Origin: Leisingera sp. NJS204
Lineage (GTDB): Bacteria; Pseudomonadota; Alphaproteobacteria; Rhodobacterales; Rhodobacteraceae
Length of the DNA: 64,000 nt
Assembly (NCBI RefSeq): GCF_004123675.1
Contig: NZ_CP035417.1
Location: forward strand, 2,037,501 to 2,101,500
Direction of reading: 5' to 3'
In this document: piece after piece, positions 56,607-64,000 of the stretch
Numbering within the stretch: the stretch's first letter is position 1
Layout: every line of letters begins with the position of its first letter
Program-made: the position numbers and the translations under genes
The notes under the pieces: model-generated
What the model saw: the letters and a program-made list of their open reading frames with translations, nothing else
Databases searched by the model: none
What the model was told of the DNA's origin: nothing

Positions 56607-58106
56607 ATGAAAGAACTCGGCCATTTTATTAACGGCGCACTGATCTCCGGCACCTCGGGCCGTTTTGACGATATCTTCAACCCTGCAACCGGCGAAGTGC
56701 AGTATCTGTGCCCGATGGCCAGTGTTGTGGAAACCACTGACGCCATTGAAAAGGCAGCGGCGGCACAGCCCGCCTGGGGCGCCACCAACCCGCAGAAGCG
56801 CGCCCGCGTGATGATGGCCATGGTCGGCCTGATGAACCGCGACATGGACAAGCTGGCCGAGGCGCTGAGCCGTGAGCACGGCAAGACCATTCCCGACGCC
56901 AAGGGCGACCTGCAGCGCGGTTTGGAAGTGATCGAATACTGCATCGGCGCGCCGCAAATGCTGAAGGGTGAATTCACCGACAGCGCCGGCCCCGGCATCG
57001 ACATGTATTCCATGCGCCAGCCGCTAGGCGTCGTTGCCTCGATCATGCCGTTCAACTTCCCCGCCATGATGCCGCTGTGGCACGTCGGCCCGGCCCTGGC
57101 CTGCGGCAACGCCGTAGTGCTGAAACCCTCCGAGCGCGACCCCTCGGTGCCGCTGATGCTGGCCGAGCTGTTTGTCGAAGCCGGCCTGCCCGCAGGCGTG
57201 TTCCAGGTAGTGAACGGCGACCGCGAAGCGGTTGATACCCTGCTCGACAGCGAGATCATCCAGGGCGTGTCCTTTGTCGGCTCCACCCCGATCGCGCAGT
57301 ACATCTATTCCCGCGCCACCGCCAACGGCAAGCGCGCCCAGTGTTTCGGCGGCGCCAAGAACCATATGATTGTTATGCCCGACGCCGATCTGGACCAGGC
57401 CGCCGACGCGCTGGTCGGTGCAGGCTTCGGCGCGGCTGGCGAACGCTGCATGGCGATCTCGGTTGCGGTGCCGGTGGGTGAGGAAACCGCCGACAAGCTG
57501 ATCGAAAAGCTCATCCCGCGCATTGAGAAGCTGAAAGTCGGCCCCTACACCGCAGGCGACGACGTGGACCTGGGTCCGGTTGTGACCGCGGCCTCCAAAG
57601 AACGCATTCTGGGCCTGATCCAGTCCGGCGTCGATCAGGGCGCGGAACTGGTGGTCGACAACCGCGACTTCAAACTGCAGGGCTACGAGGACGGCTTTTT
57701 TGTCGGCGCCCATCTGTTTGACCGGGTGACCCCGGACATGGATATCTACAAGCAGGAAATCTTTGGCCCGGTTCTGTCCACCGTGCGTGCAGACAGCTAT
57801 GAGGACGCGCTGAAACTGGCGATGGATCACGAATACGGCAACGGCACCGCGATCTTTACCCGCGACGGCGACACCGCCCGTGATTTCGCAAGCCGCGTCA
57901 ACATCGGCATGGTCGGCATCAACGTGCCGATCCCGGTGCCGCTGGCCTATCACACCTTCGGCGGCTGGAAGAAATCCATGTTCGGCGACCTGAACCAGCA
58001 CGGCCCCGACAGCTTCAAGTTCTACTCCCGCACCAAGACCGTGACCTCGCGCTGGCCCTCGGGCATCAAGGAAGGCGGCGAGTTCAACTTCAAAGCAATG
58101 GACTGA
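56607..58106 (+). CDS. mmsA: CoA-acylating methylmalonate-semialdehyde dehydrogenase
   Basis: MmsA oxidises (methyl)malonate semialdehyde to propionyl- or acetyl-CoA with NAD in valine, thymine and inositol breakdown. The 499-residue aldehyde dehydrogenase has 'ELGHFINGALISGTSGRFDD' at the start, 'MRQPLGVVASIMPFNFPAMM', 'QCFGGAKNHMIVMPDADLDQ' and the catalytic Cys in 'GAAGERCMAISVAVPVG'. 'NIGMVGINVPIPVPLAYHTF' and 'FYSRTKTVTSRWP' are MmsA hallmarks. GAGGAGG precedes the ATG. The matching acyl-CoA dehydrogenase of the pathway appears about 5.2 kb downstream. Confidence 0.97.
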   Translation: MKELGHFINGALISGTSGRFDDIFNPATGEVQYLCPMASVVETTDAIEKAAAAQPAWGATNPQKRARVMMAMVGLMNRDMDKLAEALSREHGKTIPDAKGDLQRGLEVIEYCIGAPQMLKGEFTDSAGPGIDMYSMRQPLGVVASIMPFNFPAMMPLWHVGPALACGNAVVLKPSERDPSVPLMLAELFVEAGLPAGVFQVVNGDREAVDTLLDSEIIQGVSFVGSTPIAQYIYSRATANGKRAQCFGGAKNHMIVMPDADLDQAADALVGAGFGAAGERCMAISVAVPVGEETADKLIEKLIPRIEKLKVGPYTAGDDVDLGPVVTAASKERILGLIQSGVDQGAELVVDNRDFKLQGYEDGFFVGAHLFDRVTPDMDIYKQEIFGPVLSTVRADSYEDALKLAMDHEYGNGTAIFTRDGDTARDFASRVNIGMVGINVPIPVPLAYHTFGGWKKSMFGDLNQHGPDSFKFYSRTKTVTSRWPSGIKEGGEFNFKAMD

Positions 58107-58132
58107 CCTTCCGGCCAGGCCGGAAACAATCA

Positions 58133-58166
58133 GAGGCTCCGGATTTCCGGGGCCTCATTTTTTTTG
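58133..58166 (+). terminator. Intrinsic terminator after mmsA
   Basis: The stem GAGGCTCCGG / CCGGGGCCTC contains one G-T pair and is followed by ATTTTTTTT. A second hairpin, TTCCGGCC-A-GGCCGGAA, is at 58109-58125. Together they end mmsA transcription firmly. Confidence 0.85.
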
Positions 58167-58317
58167 ATCAGACTTCAAAAATCCGGGGCCAATCGATCAC
58201 TATTTCGCAGTTTAGGCTGAATTGACCCTGTTTTGGCGGGCCTGCGGCAGAATTTCACTTGCCCCACGCGTCTGGTAGTCTATCCGGTCTGCATCAGACA
58301 AATAAAACGGCAGGCGT

Positions 58318-59352
58318 ATGAGCAACTCCCCAGACTCCACCAGGCCGCAGGCGGCCGAGAAAACGGCGCGCGACTGGGTGAAGGTCCTCGCGCAATACAG
58401 GGAACCCGATCACAGGCGCAGCGCGTTTGAACTGGCGGTCACGGTTGTCCCCTTTCTCCTGCTCTGGGCTCTGGCCTGGTGGTCGCTGTCGGTCAGCTAT
58501 TGGCTGACGCTGGCGATCTCCATTCTGATCGCGGCTTTCCTGTTGCGCCTATTCACCATCCAGCATGATTGCGGTCACGGTTCCTTCTTCCGCAACCGCC
58601 ATGTCAGCGATTGGGTCGGCCGCATCATCGGCGTTCTGACCCTCACCCCGTATGACGTTTGGCGCCGCACCCATTCAATCCACCACAGCACCCATGGCAA
58701 CCTGGGCAAGCGCGGCATGGGCGACATCCACACGATGACCGTGGCCGAATACCGGGCGCTGGGACGCTGGGACCGGCTGATGTACCGGATCTACCGCCAC
58801 CCCGTGACCCTGTTCGGGTTTGGCCCCGGCTACCTGTTCTTCCTGCAAAACCGCATTCCCTACGGTCTGATGAACCAGGCCCGCTATTGGATCAGCGCGA
58901 TGGGCACCAATGCGGTGATCCTCACAGCTGTCGGCATTATCTGGTACTTTGGCGGGCTGATGCCGCTTCTGCTGATCTTTGTGCCGGCAACATTGGTCGC
59001 CGCAACAGCAGGCATGTGGCTGTTCTATGTGCAGCATCAATTTGAGACCACTCAATGGGAACAGGAAGAAGACTGGCAGCTGCATGACGCCGCCCTGCAT
59101 GGCAGCTCGCACTATGTGCTGCCGCCGGTTCTGCAGTGGATCAGCGCCAATATCGGCATCCACCATGTGCATCACCTTTACAGCCGCATCCCGTTCTACC
59201 GCCTGACCGAAGTGCTGCGCGATCATGCGGAACTGTCCGAAGGCAACCGGATGACCATCCGCGAAAGCCTGGCCAATGCCCGGCTGCACCTGTGGGATGA
59301 AGACAGCAAGCGCCTGCTGTCCTTCGCCCAGGCCCGGCCGCTGTACTCCTGA
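58318..59352 (+). CDS. Membrane fatty acid desaturase
   Basis: This 344-residue di-iron membrane desaturase has the three His boxes HDCGH ('IQHDCGHGSFF'), HSIHH ('RTHSIHHSTHGNLG') and HHVHH ('NIGIHHVHHLYSR'), with paired hydrophobic stretches ('VVPFLLLWALAWWSLSVSYW'). Family members insert double bonds into membrane-lipid acyl chains or act on carotenoids or sphingoid bases. The position specificity cannot be assigned. It stands alone between mmsA and the L,D-transpeptidase gene. Confidence 0.93.
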   Translation: MSNSPDSTRPQAAEKTARDWVKVLAQYREPDHRRSAFELAVTVVPFLLLWALAWWSLSVSYWLTLAISILIAAFLLRLFTIQHDCGHGSFFRNRHVSDWVGRIIGVLTLTPYDVWRRTHSIHHSTHGNLGKRGMGDIHTMTVAEYRALGRWDRLMYRIYRHPVTLFGFGPGYLFFLQNRIPYGLMNQARYWISAMGTNAVILTAVGIIWYFGGLMPLLLIFVPATLVAATAGMWLFYVQHQFETTQWEQEEDWQLHDAALHGSSHYVLPPVLQWISANIGIHHVHHLYSRIPFYRLTEVLRDHAELSEGNRMTIRESLANARLHLWDEDSKRLLSFAQARPLYS

Positions 59353-59507
59353 CGCCTCATAGGGCGGTATTGCGGAGGTGGCGGTGTTCCGCCGCCCCCC
59401 GCAACACAAGCTTGTGAGGCGCCGCAATTCCGCTATGCCGCCTCTAGGAAAATCCGTGCGCCAGCTTATCTTGCTGTGGAGTTTTAGAGCAGCACGGTTG
59501 AGGAAAA

Positions 59508-60110
59508 ATGACCAAACTCAAAATCACCCGCCGCGCCACCCTGATGGGCCTTGGCGCCACTTTGGCCGCTCCGGCCGTCCTGCGGGCGCAATCGACGGAT
59601 GCCTTCCCGCAAGACGAGCCCCCCATTCGCGAAGAGGTAGCGGTGCAGCGCAATCTGTCCGCCTTCACGCAGCAGGACTGGCAGGATCATTTCGACACGC
59701 TCGGCGCCGGCTGCTTGCTGGCCGATATCAGCTCCCGCGCGCTGCATTACTGGGGGCCGGACGGTGAAACCTACCGGCTGTTCCCCTCCTCTGTGCCGAT
59801 GACCGAGGATCTGACCAAACGCGGCTACACCAAAGTGGTGCGCAAACGGGAAAACCCAAGCTGGACTCCGACCGCCTCCATGCGCGAGCGTGATCCAACC
59901 CTGCCCGTCCGGATCGAGGGCGGCGTTCCCGGCAACCCGCTGGGCACCCGGGCAATGTATCTGGACTGGCCGGCCTATCTGGTGCACGGGACCCACGACA
60001 CCCGCAAGATCGGACGGCAAAGCTCCTCCGGCTGTATCGGCCTCTACAATCAGCACGCCGAGGAGCTGTTTGAAATGGTGCAGATCGGCACCCAGGTCCG
60101 GTTGCTGTAG
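59508..60110 (+). CDS. L,D-transpeptidase (YkuD domain), possible Tat substrate
   Basis: The chain has 200 residues. A twin-arginine-style N-terminus, 'KITRRATLMGLGATLAAPAV', suggests export through Tat or Sec. The YkuD catalytic motif HGTHD followed by 'IGRQSSSGCIGLYNQHAEEL' supplies the His and Cys. Such enzymes form 3-3 peptidoglycan cross-links or attach outer-membrane lipoproteins. GAGGAAAA precedes the ATG. Confidence 0.93.
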   Translation: MTKLKITRRATLMGLGATLAAPAVLRAQSTDAFPQDEPPIREEVAVQRNLSAFTQQDWQDHFDTLGAGCLLADISSRALHYWGPDGETYRLFPSSVPMTEDLTKRGYTKVVRKRENPSWTPTASMRERDPTLPVRIEGGVPGNPLGTRAMYLDWPAYLVHGTHDTRKIGRQSSSGCIGLYNQHAEELFEMVQIGTQVRLL

Positions 60111-60129
60111 CCAGAAGACCGGGTTTAAA

Positions 60130-60171
60130 GCTGCAAAACAAAACGGAGCGCAGACGTGACTACGCTCCGTT
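60130..60171 (-). terminator. Intrinsic terminator of the GT41 gene
   Basis: The 9-bp stem AACGGAGCG / CGCTCCGTT (60142-60150, 60163-60171) is followed on the minus strand by TTGTTTTG. It lies just past the glycosyltransferase stop. Confidence 0.7.
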
Positions 60172-60190
60172 GCATTCCGCTAACCCGAGA

Positions 60191-62107
60191 TCAGGTCAGG
60201 CTGATGTGTTCCGGCTTCAGACCTGCATTGACCCTCTCGAGGGTTTTTTCCATCAAGGCCTCGAAATTCCGAGTGAACTTTTGAGTGTCATACAGAGGCC
60301 CTTCTGCGATCCCCTGTTTGACCCTTGCTTTCACATCTGCAAGATACTTTTGATCCCGCGCCAGTTTGAGTGCAAGAGCCTGATATTTTTGAGGCGAACT
60401 GGCCACAAGTTCCTGCATTCCAACGTTATGGAGTAGACTGGCAGCGACACGCGCCGCAAACTGTTTGCCGATTTTGGTGACAACAGGCACCCCGGCCCAC
60501 AAAGCGTCGCTTGCGGTGGTATGCGCGTTCACTGCAAAAGTATCCAAAAAGATATCTGCAAGAGGCAAGCGGGCCAAGTGATCACTTTGATCTGCAAATC
60601 CGGCGAAAACTATCCGGTCGGCGGGAACACCTCGCCTCTTAGCTTCTTTGACAATATTTTTCTGAGCTCCACCTTCATTGCAGTAGAACCAAAGGACGCT
60701 GCTCGGTACCTTCTTCAGGAGTTTCATCCAAATATCGAACTCTTCAGGCGATACCTTGTACGGACTATTGAAGGAGCAAAACACGAACGCATCCTCCGGC
60801 AATCCAACATCGGAACGGGATGGCTTGTTCGCTGATGCGGAGCGTTTATCGTCATTTGGCTGATAGCAATCGGGCATATACAAGATTTTTTCGGTATAGT
60901 GCTTTCGCAATTGAGCCGGGATCGTGACGGGATCAGCTACCATGTAGTCCATTTCCTTGACACCGCAGGTGCCGGGGTAACCCAAATAAGTAACATGCAC
61001 AGGAGCCAGCCGCTCATTAAAGATGTTCAGGCGGTTGTCCCTTGTATACCCCTTCAAATCTACGGCAATATCCAGCCCGTCCATTCGCGCGATTTCCGCA
61101 ATTTCATTGTTTTCTTTGTCGGCCACATGCCTATATGTGTCTGCCGCTTTTTCTGCTCTCCGCTTGCCCTCTTGATCTCTGTCCCTACCGTAGTCGTAAA
61201 TATAAATTTCGAAACGCTCCCGATTGTGCATCTCAAATTGCCGGCCGATCAAGAACATTGTGGCATGATCAAAGAAGTCGCTGGAGAAGTATCCCAACCG
61301 GATCTTTCTGCCATTTGCACGCGGCCGGGCAAAGTCAACGTCTCCGGCCACCGTTTTATGTGTCATGGCAACTTTTACAGAGAGTTTCTTCTGGAGTTCC
61401 GGATCGTCAACCACTGACAAGGAGGCAAACGGATCAACGACCGCTTGTGTCTCTTTCAGCAGCTTCAGCTTTTTGTCCAGGTTAGCAAGATGTGTCCAAT
61501 CGCACCTTCTTCTCTGCAAGAACAGCATCCTTGCAAATGCGGTCGCATTCTTTGGATCGAATTGATAGGCAGCCTCAAAGTAATTGATTGCTTCCTCATC
61601 CTGGTGAAGACGCATCAGATAACTGCCGATGTACGACATGCTGTTTGAGTCCGAAGGATCAAGGCGGAGTGCATCAAGATGAACAAGAAGCGCCTTACTA
61701 TGCTGGTTTGTCATCTCCAGCGTCTCACCAAGAGCCGCGTGGATCTTCCGGTTCTTTCCGTCGAGCTCCAACGCCTGACGCAACAGGTATTCAGCATCAC
61801 GGTATTGCCGTTTCAAGGCAAATTTTCTCGCCCGGTCGTAAAGGGCCATCGCCTGCGCCTCAGGGGTTCCCTCAGATTGCTGTACCATTCCATGCCGAAT
61901 ACCCAAGGCAAGAGCTGCACGTGCGTTGCCTGGTAAAACCTCAGGAAGTTTTTTATTCGATTTGGCGATGGCTTCGGAGGCCAGAAAATGCTGAGCGCCT
62001 GAATTCGACACTGATAGAACTCCTTTTGGAATACGTCCTGCAGGATTCACCTGCATGCTGTCTGTTTGGAACAGAGTGTCGCCGAAGTTTCTTAATTTTC
62101 TCCTCAT
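60191..62107 (-). CDS. TPR-containing SPINDLY/OGT-like glycosyltransferase (GT41)
   Basis: The chain has about 638 residues from 62107, and the true start is uncertain (62056 is another Met). The N-terminal TPR region (residues about 60-190) has 'AQAMALYDRARKFALKRQYR', 'YLLRQALELDGKNRKIHAAL' and 'IGSYLMRLHQDEEAINYFEA'. The GT41 catalytic domain starts near residue 265 ('IRLGYFSSDFFDHATMFLIG') and contains 'LAPVHVTYLGYPGTCGVKEM', 'FCSFNSPYKVSPEEFDIWMK', and the nucleotide-sugar segment 'ILWFYCNEGG'/'DIFLDTFAVNAHTTASDALW'. It would O-glycosylate proteins or glycans, and no acceptor gene such as flagellin is nearby. Composition is less GC-rich than the neighbours, suggesting transfer. Confidence 0.88.
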   Translation of the reverse strand: MRRKLRNFGDTLFQTDSMQVNPAGRIPKGVLSVSNSGAQHFLASEAIAKSNKKLPEVLPGNARAALALGIRHGMVQQSEGTPEAQAMALYDRARKFALKRQYRDAEYLLRQALELDGKNRKIHAALGETLEMTNQHSKALLVHLDALRLDPSDSNSMSYIGSYLMRLHQDEEAINYFEAAYQFDPKNATAFARMLFLQRRRCDWTHLANLDKKLKLLKETQAVVDPFASLSVVDDPELQKKLSVKVAMTHKTVAGDVDFARPRANGRKIRLGYFSSDFFDHATMFLIGRQFEMHNRERFEIYIYDYGRDRDQEGKRRAEKAADTYRHVADKENNEIAEIARMDGLDIAVDLKGYTRDNRLNIFNERLAPVHVTYLGYPGTCGVKEMDYMVADPVTIPAQLRKHYTEKILYMPDCYQPNDDKRSASANKPSRSDVGLPEDAFVFCSFNSPYKVSPEEFDIWMKLLKKVPSSVLWFYCNEGGAQKNIVKEAKRRGVPADRIVFAGFADQSDHLARLPLADIFLDTFAVNAHTTASDALWAGVPVVTKIGKQFAARVAASLLHNVGMQELVASSPQKYQALALKLARDQKYLADVKARVKQGIAEGPLYDTQKFTRNFEALMEKTLERVNAGLKPEHISLT

Positions 62108-62279
62108 CAGCACCACTGACGGCCTGCTATCCCAAATGTCAGGAGACGTTTGACATGGCTGTAATGCCGATGCGGTGGGCACAGGCTTTGCAGCGTTCAA
62201 AGATGACTTCCGGGCCATTGTGCAACGGCACGGCTGGGCTGGGGAGCAGAGCGAATAAGGCCGGTACTGGCGGATGCGG

Positions 62280-62921
62280 ACCATTTACCGCACCAATATC
62301 CCTGCCAACCCTTCACCCTCAGCGGCGACCGTAAGCGCGGCCAGGATCCCCGGCACCTCTGACCCGACGTTGCCCGCATCATCCGCGAAGTGCAGCCGGA
62401 ATGGTGCTTCTTTGAAAACGTCGCCGGCCATCTCACCCTTGGCCTGCAAGACGTCGTCGGCGACCTTCAAGGCATGGGCTGCCGGGTTGCAGCGCGCGTG
62501 CAATCGGCGGCTGAAGCCGGCGGGTCTCATATCAGGCAAAGGCTCTTCATTCTGGCCCACGCCGACCTACAAGCAGGGCGGCAACCGGACCTCGATCCGG
62601 ATGGGGCCCGGCAGCTTCCTGTTTGTGGCGGATCAGAATCAGACCGGGGGTCAGGTCTCGCTGAGGACGGCGGGGCTGTGCTGGAAGGTGATGTGGGATC
62701 TGATGAAGGCCACCGGCTGGACGCCGGGGCCGCTGGCCTCTTCGCCCCGATGCCTGGTGACCTTGCTGGCTGGGGACGCGCACTCGAAGGGGGCAGCCCT
62801 GCTGCAGCAGAACCCTGCCTTCACCGACTGGATGATGGGCTGGCCTGCGGGGGGGACCGATCCGCTGCAGCCGGTAACGGGGTGGTCCCAATGGCTGCAG
62901 CGCGCGCGTATCTCGAATTGA
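62280..62921 (+). pseudogene. Broken cytosine-5 DNA methyltransferase
   Basis: The first part (frame of 62303) reads 'PCQPFTLSGDRKRGQDPRHL', with the PCQ catalytic motif, then an in-frame TGA at 62360-62362 where Trp is expected, then 'VQPEWCFFENVAGHLTLGLQ' (ENV motif) and 'RQRLFILAHAD'. About position 62556-62570 the homology changes frame to 'SFWPTPTYKQGGNRTSIR' and 'ATGWTPGPLASSPRCLV', ending 'WSQWLQRARISN'. Motif I (FSGIG) is absent, so the N-terminus is lost too. At least three lesions (5' loss, nonsense, frame change) mark it as dead. It resembles phage- or prophage-borne methylases of the roseobacter group. A 34-codon orphan tail ends at 62258, just upstream. Confidence 0.75.
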
Positions 62922-62941
62922 GGAAGGAGTTCGAGGTGTGA

Positions 62942-63348
62942 GGCAAACCGTCTCGAACCCTTCAAAAATCGCAAAGCCCCCCATTAAATAGGTGTTCGAA
63001 ACCCTCTGCCGCCCGGCGTTTTTTAACGTTTTGGGCGGCGGATTGCCGCGTTTTGCAACGGCAAGTGTCCCGCACTGCAACGCGAAGTGTCCCAAAACCG
63101 CAGCGTCAAAACGCGGAACCGGCGCGGATCCCGACTGGCAATACCCCGGTTTTGGGCTTGAAAATAAGGGATTTCGCGAAAATGAGTTGCTGCAGCGGGA
63201 AATGTCCCGAAATTCAACGCGAAGTGTCCCGCTACACCCGCCACAAACTGCACGGTGGCTTTGCATTTGCGCAGCTTGCCTCAGCCACGCGCGCCCGCTA
63301 TTAAATAAACAACTGTTCAATTCATCTGAGCGACGGGAGGCGCGGCTC
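62942..63348. other. Gene-free region between the methylase remnant and acyl-CoA dehydrogenase
   Basis: No gene is supported. The stretch contains the paired repeats listed separately (63046-63232) and AT-rich blocks near 63160-63185 and 63300-63320. The last 50 bases, with GGGAGG, supply the acyl-CoA dehydrogenase RBS. Confidence 0.5.
63046..63232. repeat. Two pairs of ~18-base direct repeats plus a 10-bp inverted repeat
   Basis: Units close to CAACGCGAAGTGTCCCG start at about 63055, 63077, 63192 and 63214: two tandem pairs, each with 22-base pitch, 137 bases apart. A perfect inverted repeat, CCGCGTTTTG (63046-63055) and CAAAACGCGG (63107-63116), brackets the first pair. This looks like the multiple subterminal binding sites of some transposon ends (for example the IS21 type), but no transposase is present. 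Alternatively it is a protein-binding array. Confidence 0.6.
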
Positions 63349-64000
63349 ATGGATTTCGCACTGACAGAAGAACAGCAGGCCATTTTCGACATGGCCCATG
63401 CATTCGGCCAGGACAACATCGCACCGCATTCCCGCCAGTGGGAAAAAGACGGCACCATCCCCAAATCCCTGTGGCCGCAATTGGCGGAACTGGGTTTTGG
63501 CGGGCTGTATGTGTCTGAGGAATACGGCGGTTCCGGCCTCTCGCGTCTGGATGCCACCCTGGTGTTCGAAGCACTGGCGATGGCGGACCCCGCCATTGGA
63601 TCGTTCCTGTCGATCCACAATATGTGCGGCGGCATGATCGACAAGTTCGGCTCGGAAGAGACCAAGCAGAAATGGCTGCCCGCACTCTGCACGATGGAGA
63701 AGATCTTCTCCTATTGCCTGACCGAACCCGGTTCCGGCTCCGACGCCGCGGCCCTGAAAACCCGCGCCGAGCGCAGCAACGAGGGCTACATCCTGAACGG
63801 CACCAAGGCGTTCATCTCCGGCGGCTCCTACTCCGACGCCTATGTCGTGATGTGCCGCACCGGCGAGGATGGCCCCAAAGGCATCTCCACCGTGGTGGTC
63901 GAGGATGGCAACCCGGGCCTGTCGTTCGGCGCGCTGGAGGACAAGATGGGGTGGAAGGCGCAGCCCACCTCGCAGGTGCAGTTCGACGATTGCGCGATCC
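63349..64000 (+). CDS. Acyl-CoA dehydrogenase, 3' truncated by window end
   Basis: This FAD-dependent dehydrogenase begins MDFALTEEQQAIFDMAHAFG and runs off the right edge after about 217 residues. The N-terminal helical domain is followed by 'EEYGGSGLSRLDATLVFEAL', the FAD/substrate region 'CLTEPGSGSDAAALKTRAE' and 'ILNGTKAFISGGSYSDAYVV'. The sequence and the neighbourhood of mmsA suggest isobutyryl-CoA dehydrogenase of valine degradation. GGGAGG precedes the ATG. In relatives I recall it lies close to mmsA, whereas here an accessory block separates them. Confidence 0.92.
   Translation, partial: MDFALTEEQQAIFDMAHAFGQDNIAPHSRQWEKDGTIPKSLWPQLAELGFGGLYVSEEYGGSGLSRLDATLVFEALAMADPAIGSFLSIHNMCGGMIDKFGSEETKQKWLPALCTMEKIFSYCLTEPGSGSDAAALKTRAERSNEGYILNGTKAFISGGSYSDAYVVMCRTGEDGPKGISTVVVEDGNPGLSFGALEDKMGWKAQPTSQVQFDDCAI

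Noticed and set aside
62390-62941. Intact 183-codon gene
   Set aside because: Only its first third matches the methyltransferase, the remainder is out of frame, and a stop lies in the preceding homologous part. It is called a pseudogene instead.

Overview
The window reads as a chromosomal segment of a marine alphaproteobacterium of the Rhodobacteraceae (Roseobacter group, Leisingera/Phaeobacter-like). This is inferred from gene content and order: a trpGD-ung-trpC-moaC-moeA-lexA run, an alphaproteobacterial GAAC-N7-GAAC LexA box, an argC/ccm cluster, a fused indolepyruvate:ferredoxin oxidoreductase, a B12-dependent ribonucleotide reductase, two proteins of a gene-transfer-agent (GTA) lysis module, and high-GC coding sequence with dispersed intergenic repeats of the type common in this group. 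No rRNA, CRISPR array, intact insertion sequence or replication origin was seen.

Layout. 0-6.6 kb: a truncated beta-lactamase-fold hydrolase, TesB thioesterase, NrdJ on the minus strand with a 700-base gene-free upstream region holding phased TTAA (CtrA-like) boxes, then tRNA-Pro. 6.7-13.2 kb: DUF192 and double cold-shock proteins, PdxH, FabI, a xanthine phosphoribosyltransferase, an aminotransferase and a PpiD-like periplasmic folding factor. 13.3-22.2 kb: tryptophan and molybdenum-cofactor synthesis, ung and lexA, with a periplasmic divergent polysaccharide deacetylase between trpE and trpG. 22.2-28.3 kb: ComEC, GltX, citrate synthase and the first of three related RTX-like proteins. 28.3-35.5 kb, all on the minus strand: PaaG-like isomerase, CcmH, CcmF, GTA-type holin and endolysin, CcmE, ArgC, MurI. 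35.8-44.6 kb: indolepyruvate oxidoreductase with a divergent LysR regulator, a candidate small RNA, PurL, a cysteine-cluster protein, BolA and monothiol glutaredoxin. 44.6-48.3 kb: two more RTX-like proteins, ZapA and a coiled-coil partner. 48.5-55.5 kb: transketolase, a compositionally different pair of unknown lipoproteins, DUF808, GAPDH with an operator array, a 47-residue membrane microprotein, CoaD and a CBS protein. 55.5-64 kb: LysR, methylmalonate-semialdehyde dehydrogenase (mmsA), then an accessory stretch (desaturase, L,D-transpeptidase, TPR/GT41 glycosyltransferase, dead cytosine DNA methyltransferase, paired repeats), and an acyl-CoA dehydrogenase cut by the window end.

How the parts connect. 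Most of the window is ordinary core metabolism: tryptophan, purine, arginine, fatty acid, cofactor, TCA, pentose phosphate and valine/propionate catabolism. The points of greatest interest are (i) the GTA lysis pair embedded inside the cytochrome c maturation genes, (ii) a compact stem/CCUCC/terminator small RNA with an RpoH-like promoter before purL, (iii) three paralogous RTX-like proteins with N-terminal hydrophobic segments and a shared C-terminal motif, (iv) repeated GTTAGCGC half-sites before gap with a single copy before tkt, next to a GAPDH whose NAD pocket looks NADP-type, and (v) the accessory block between mmsA and the acyl-CoA dehydrogenase.
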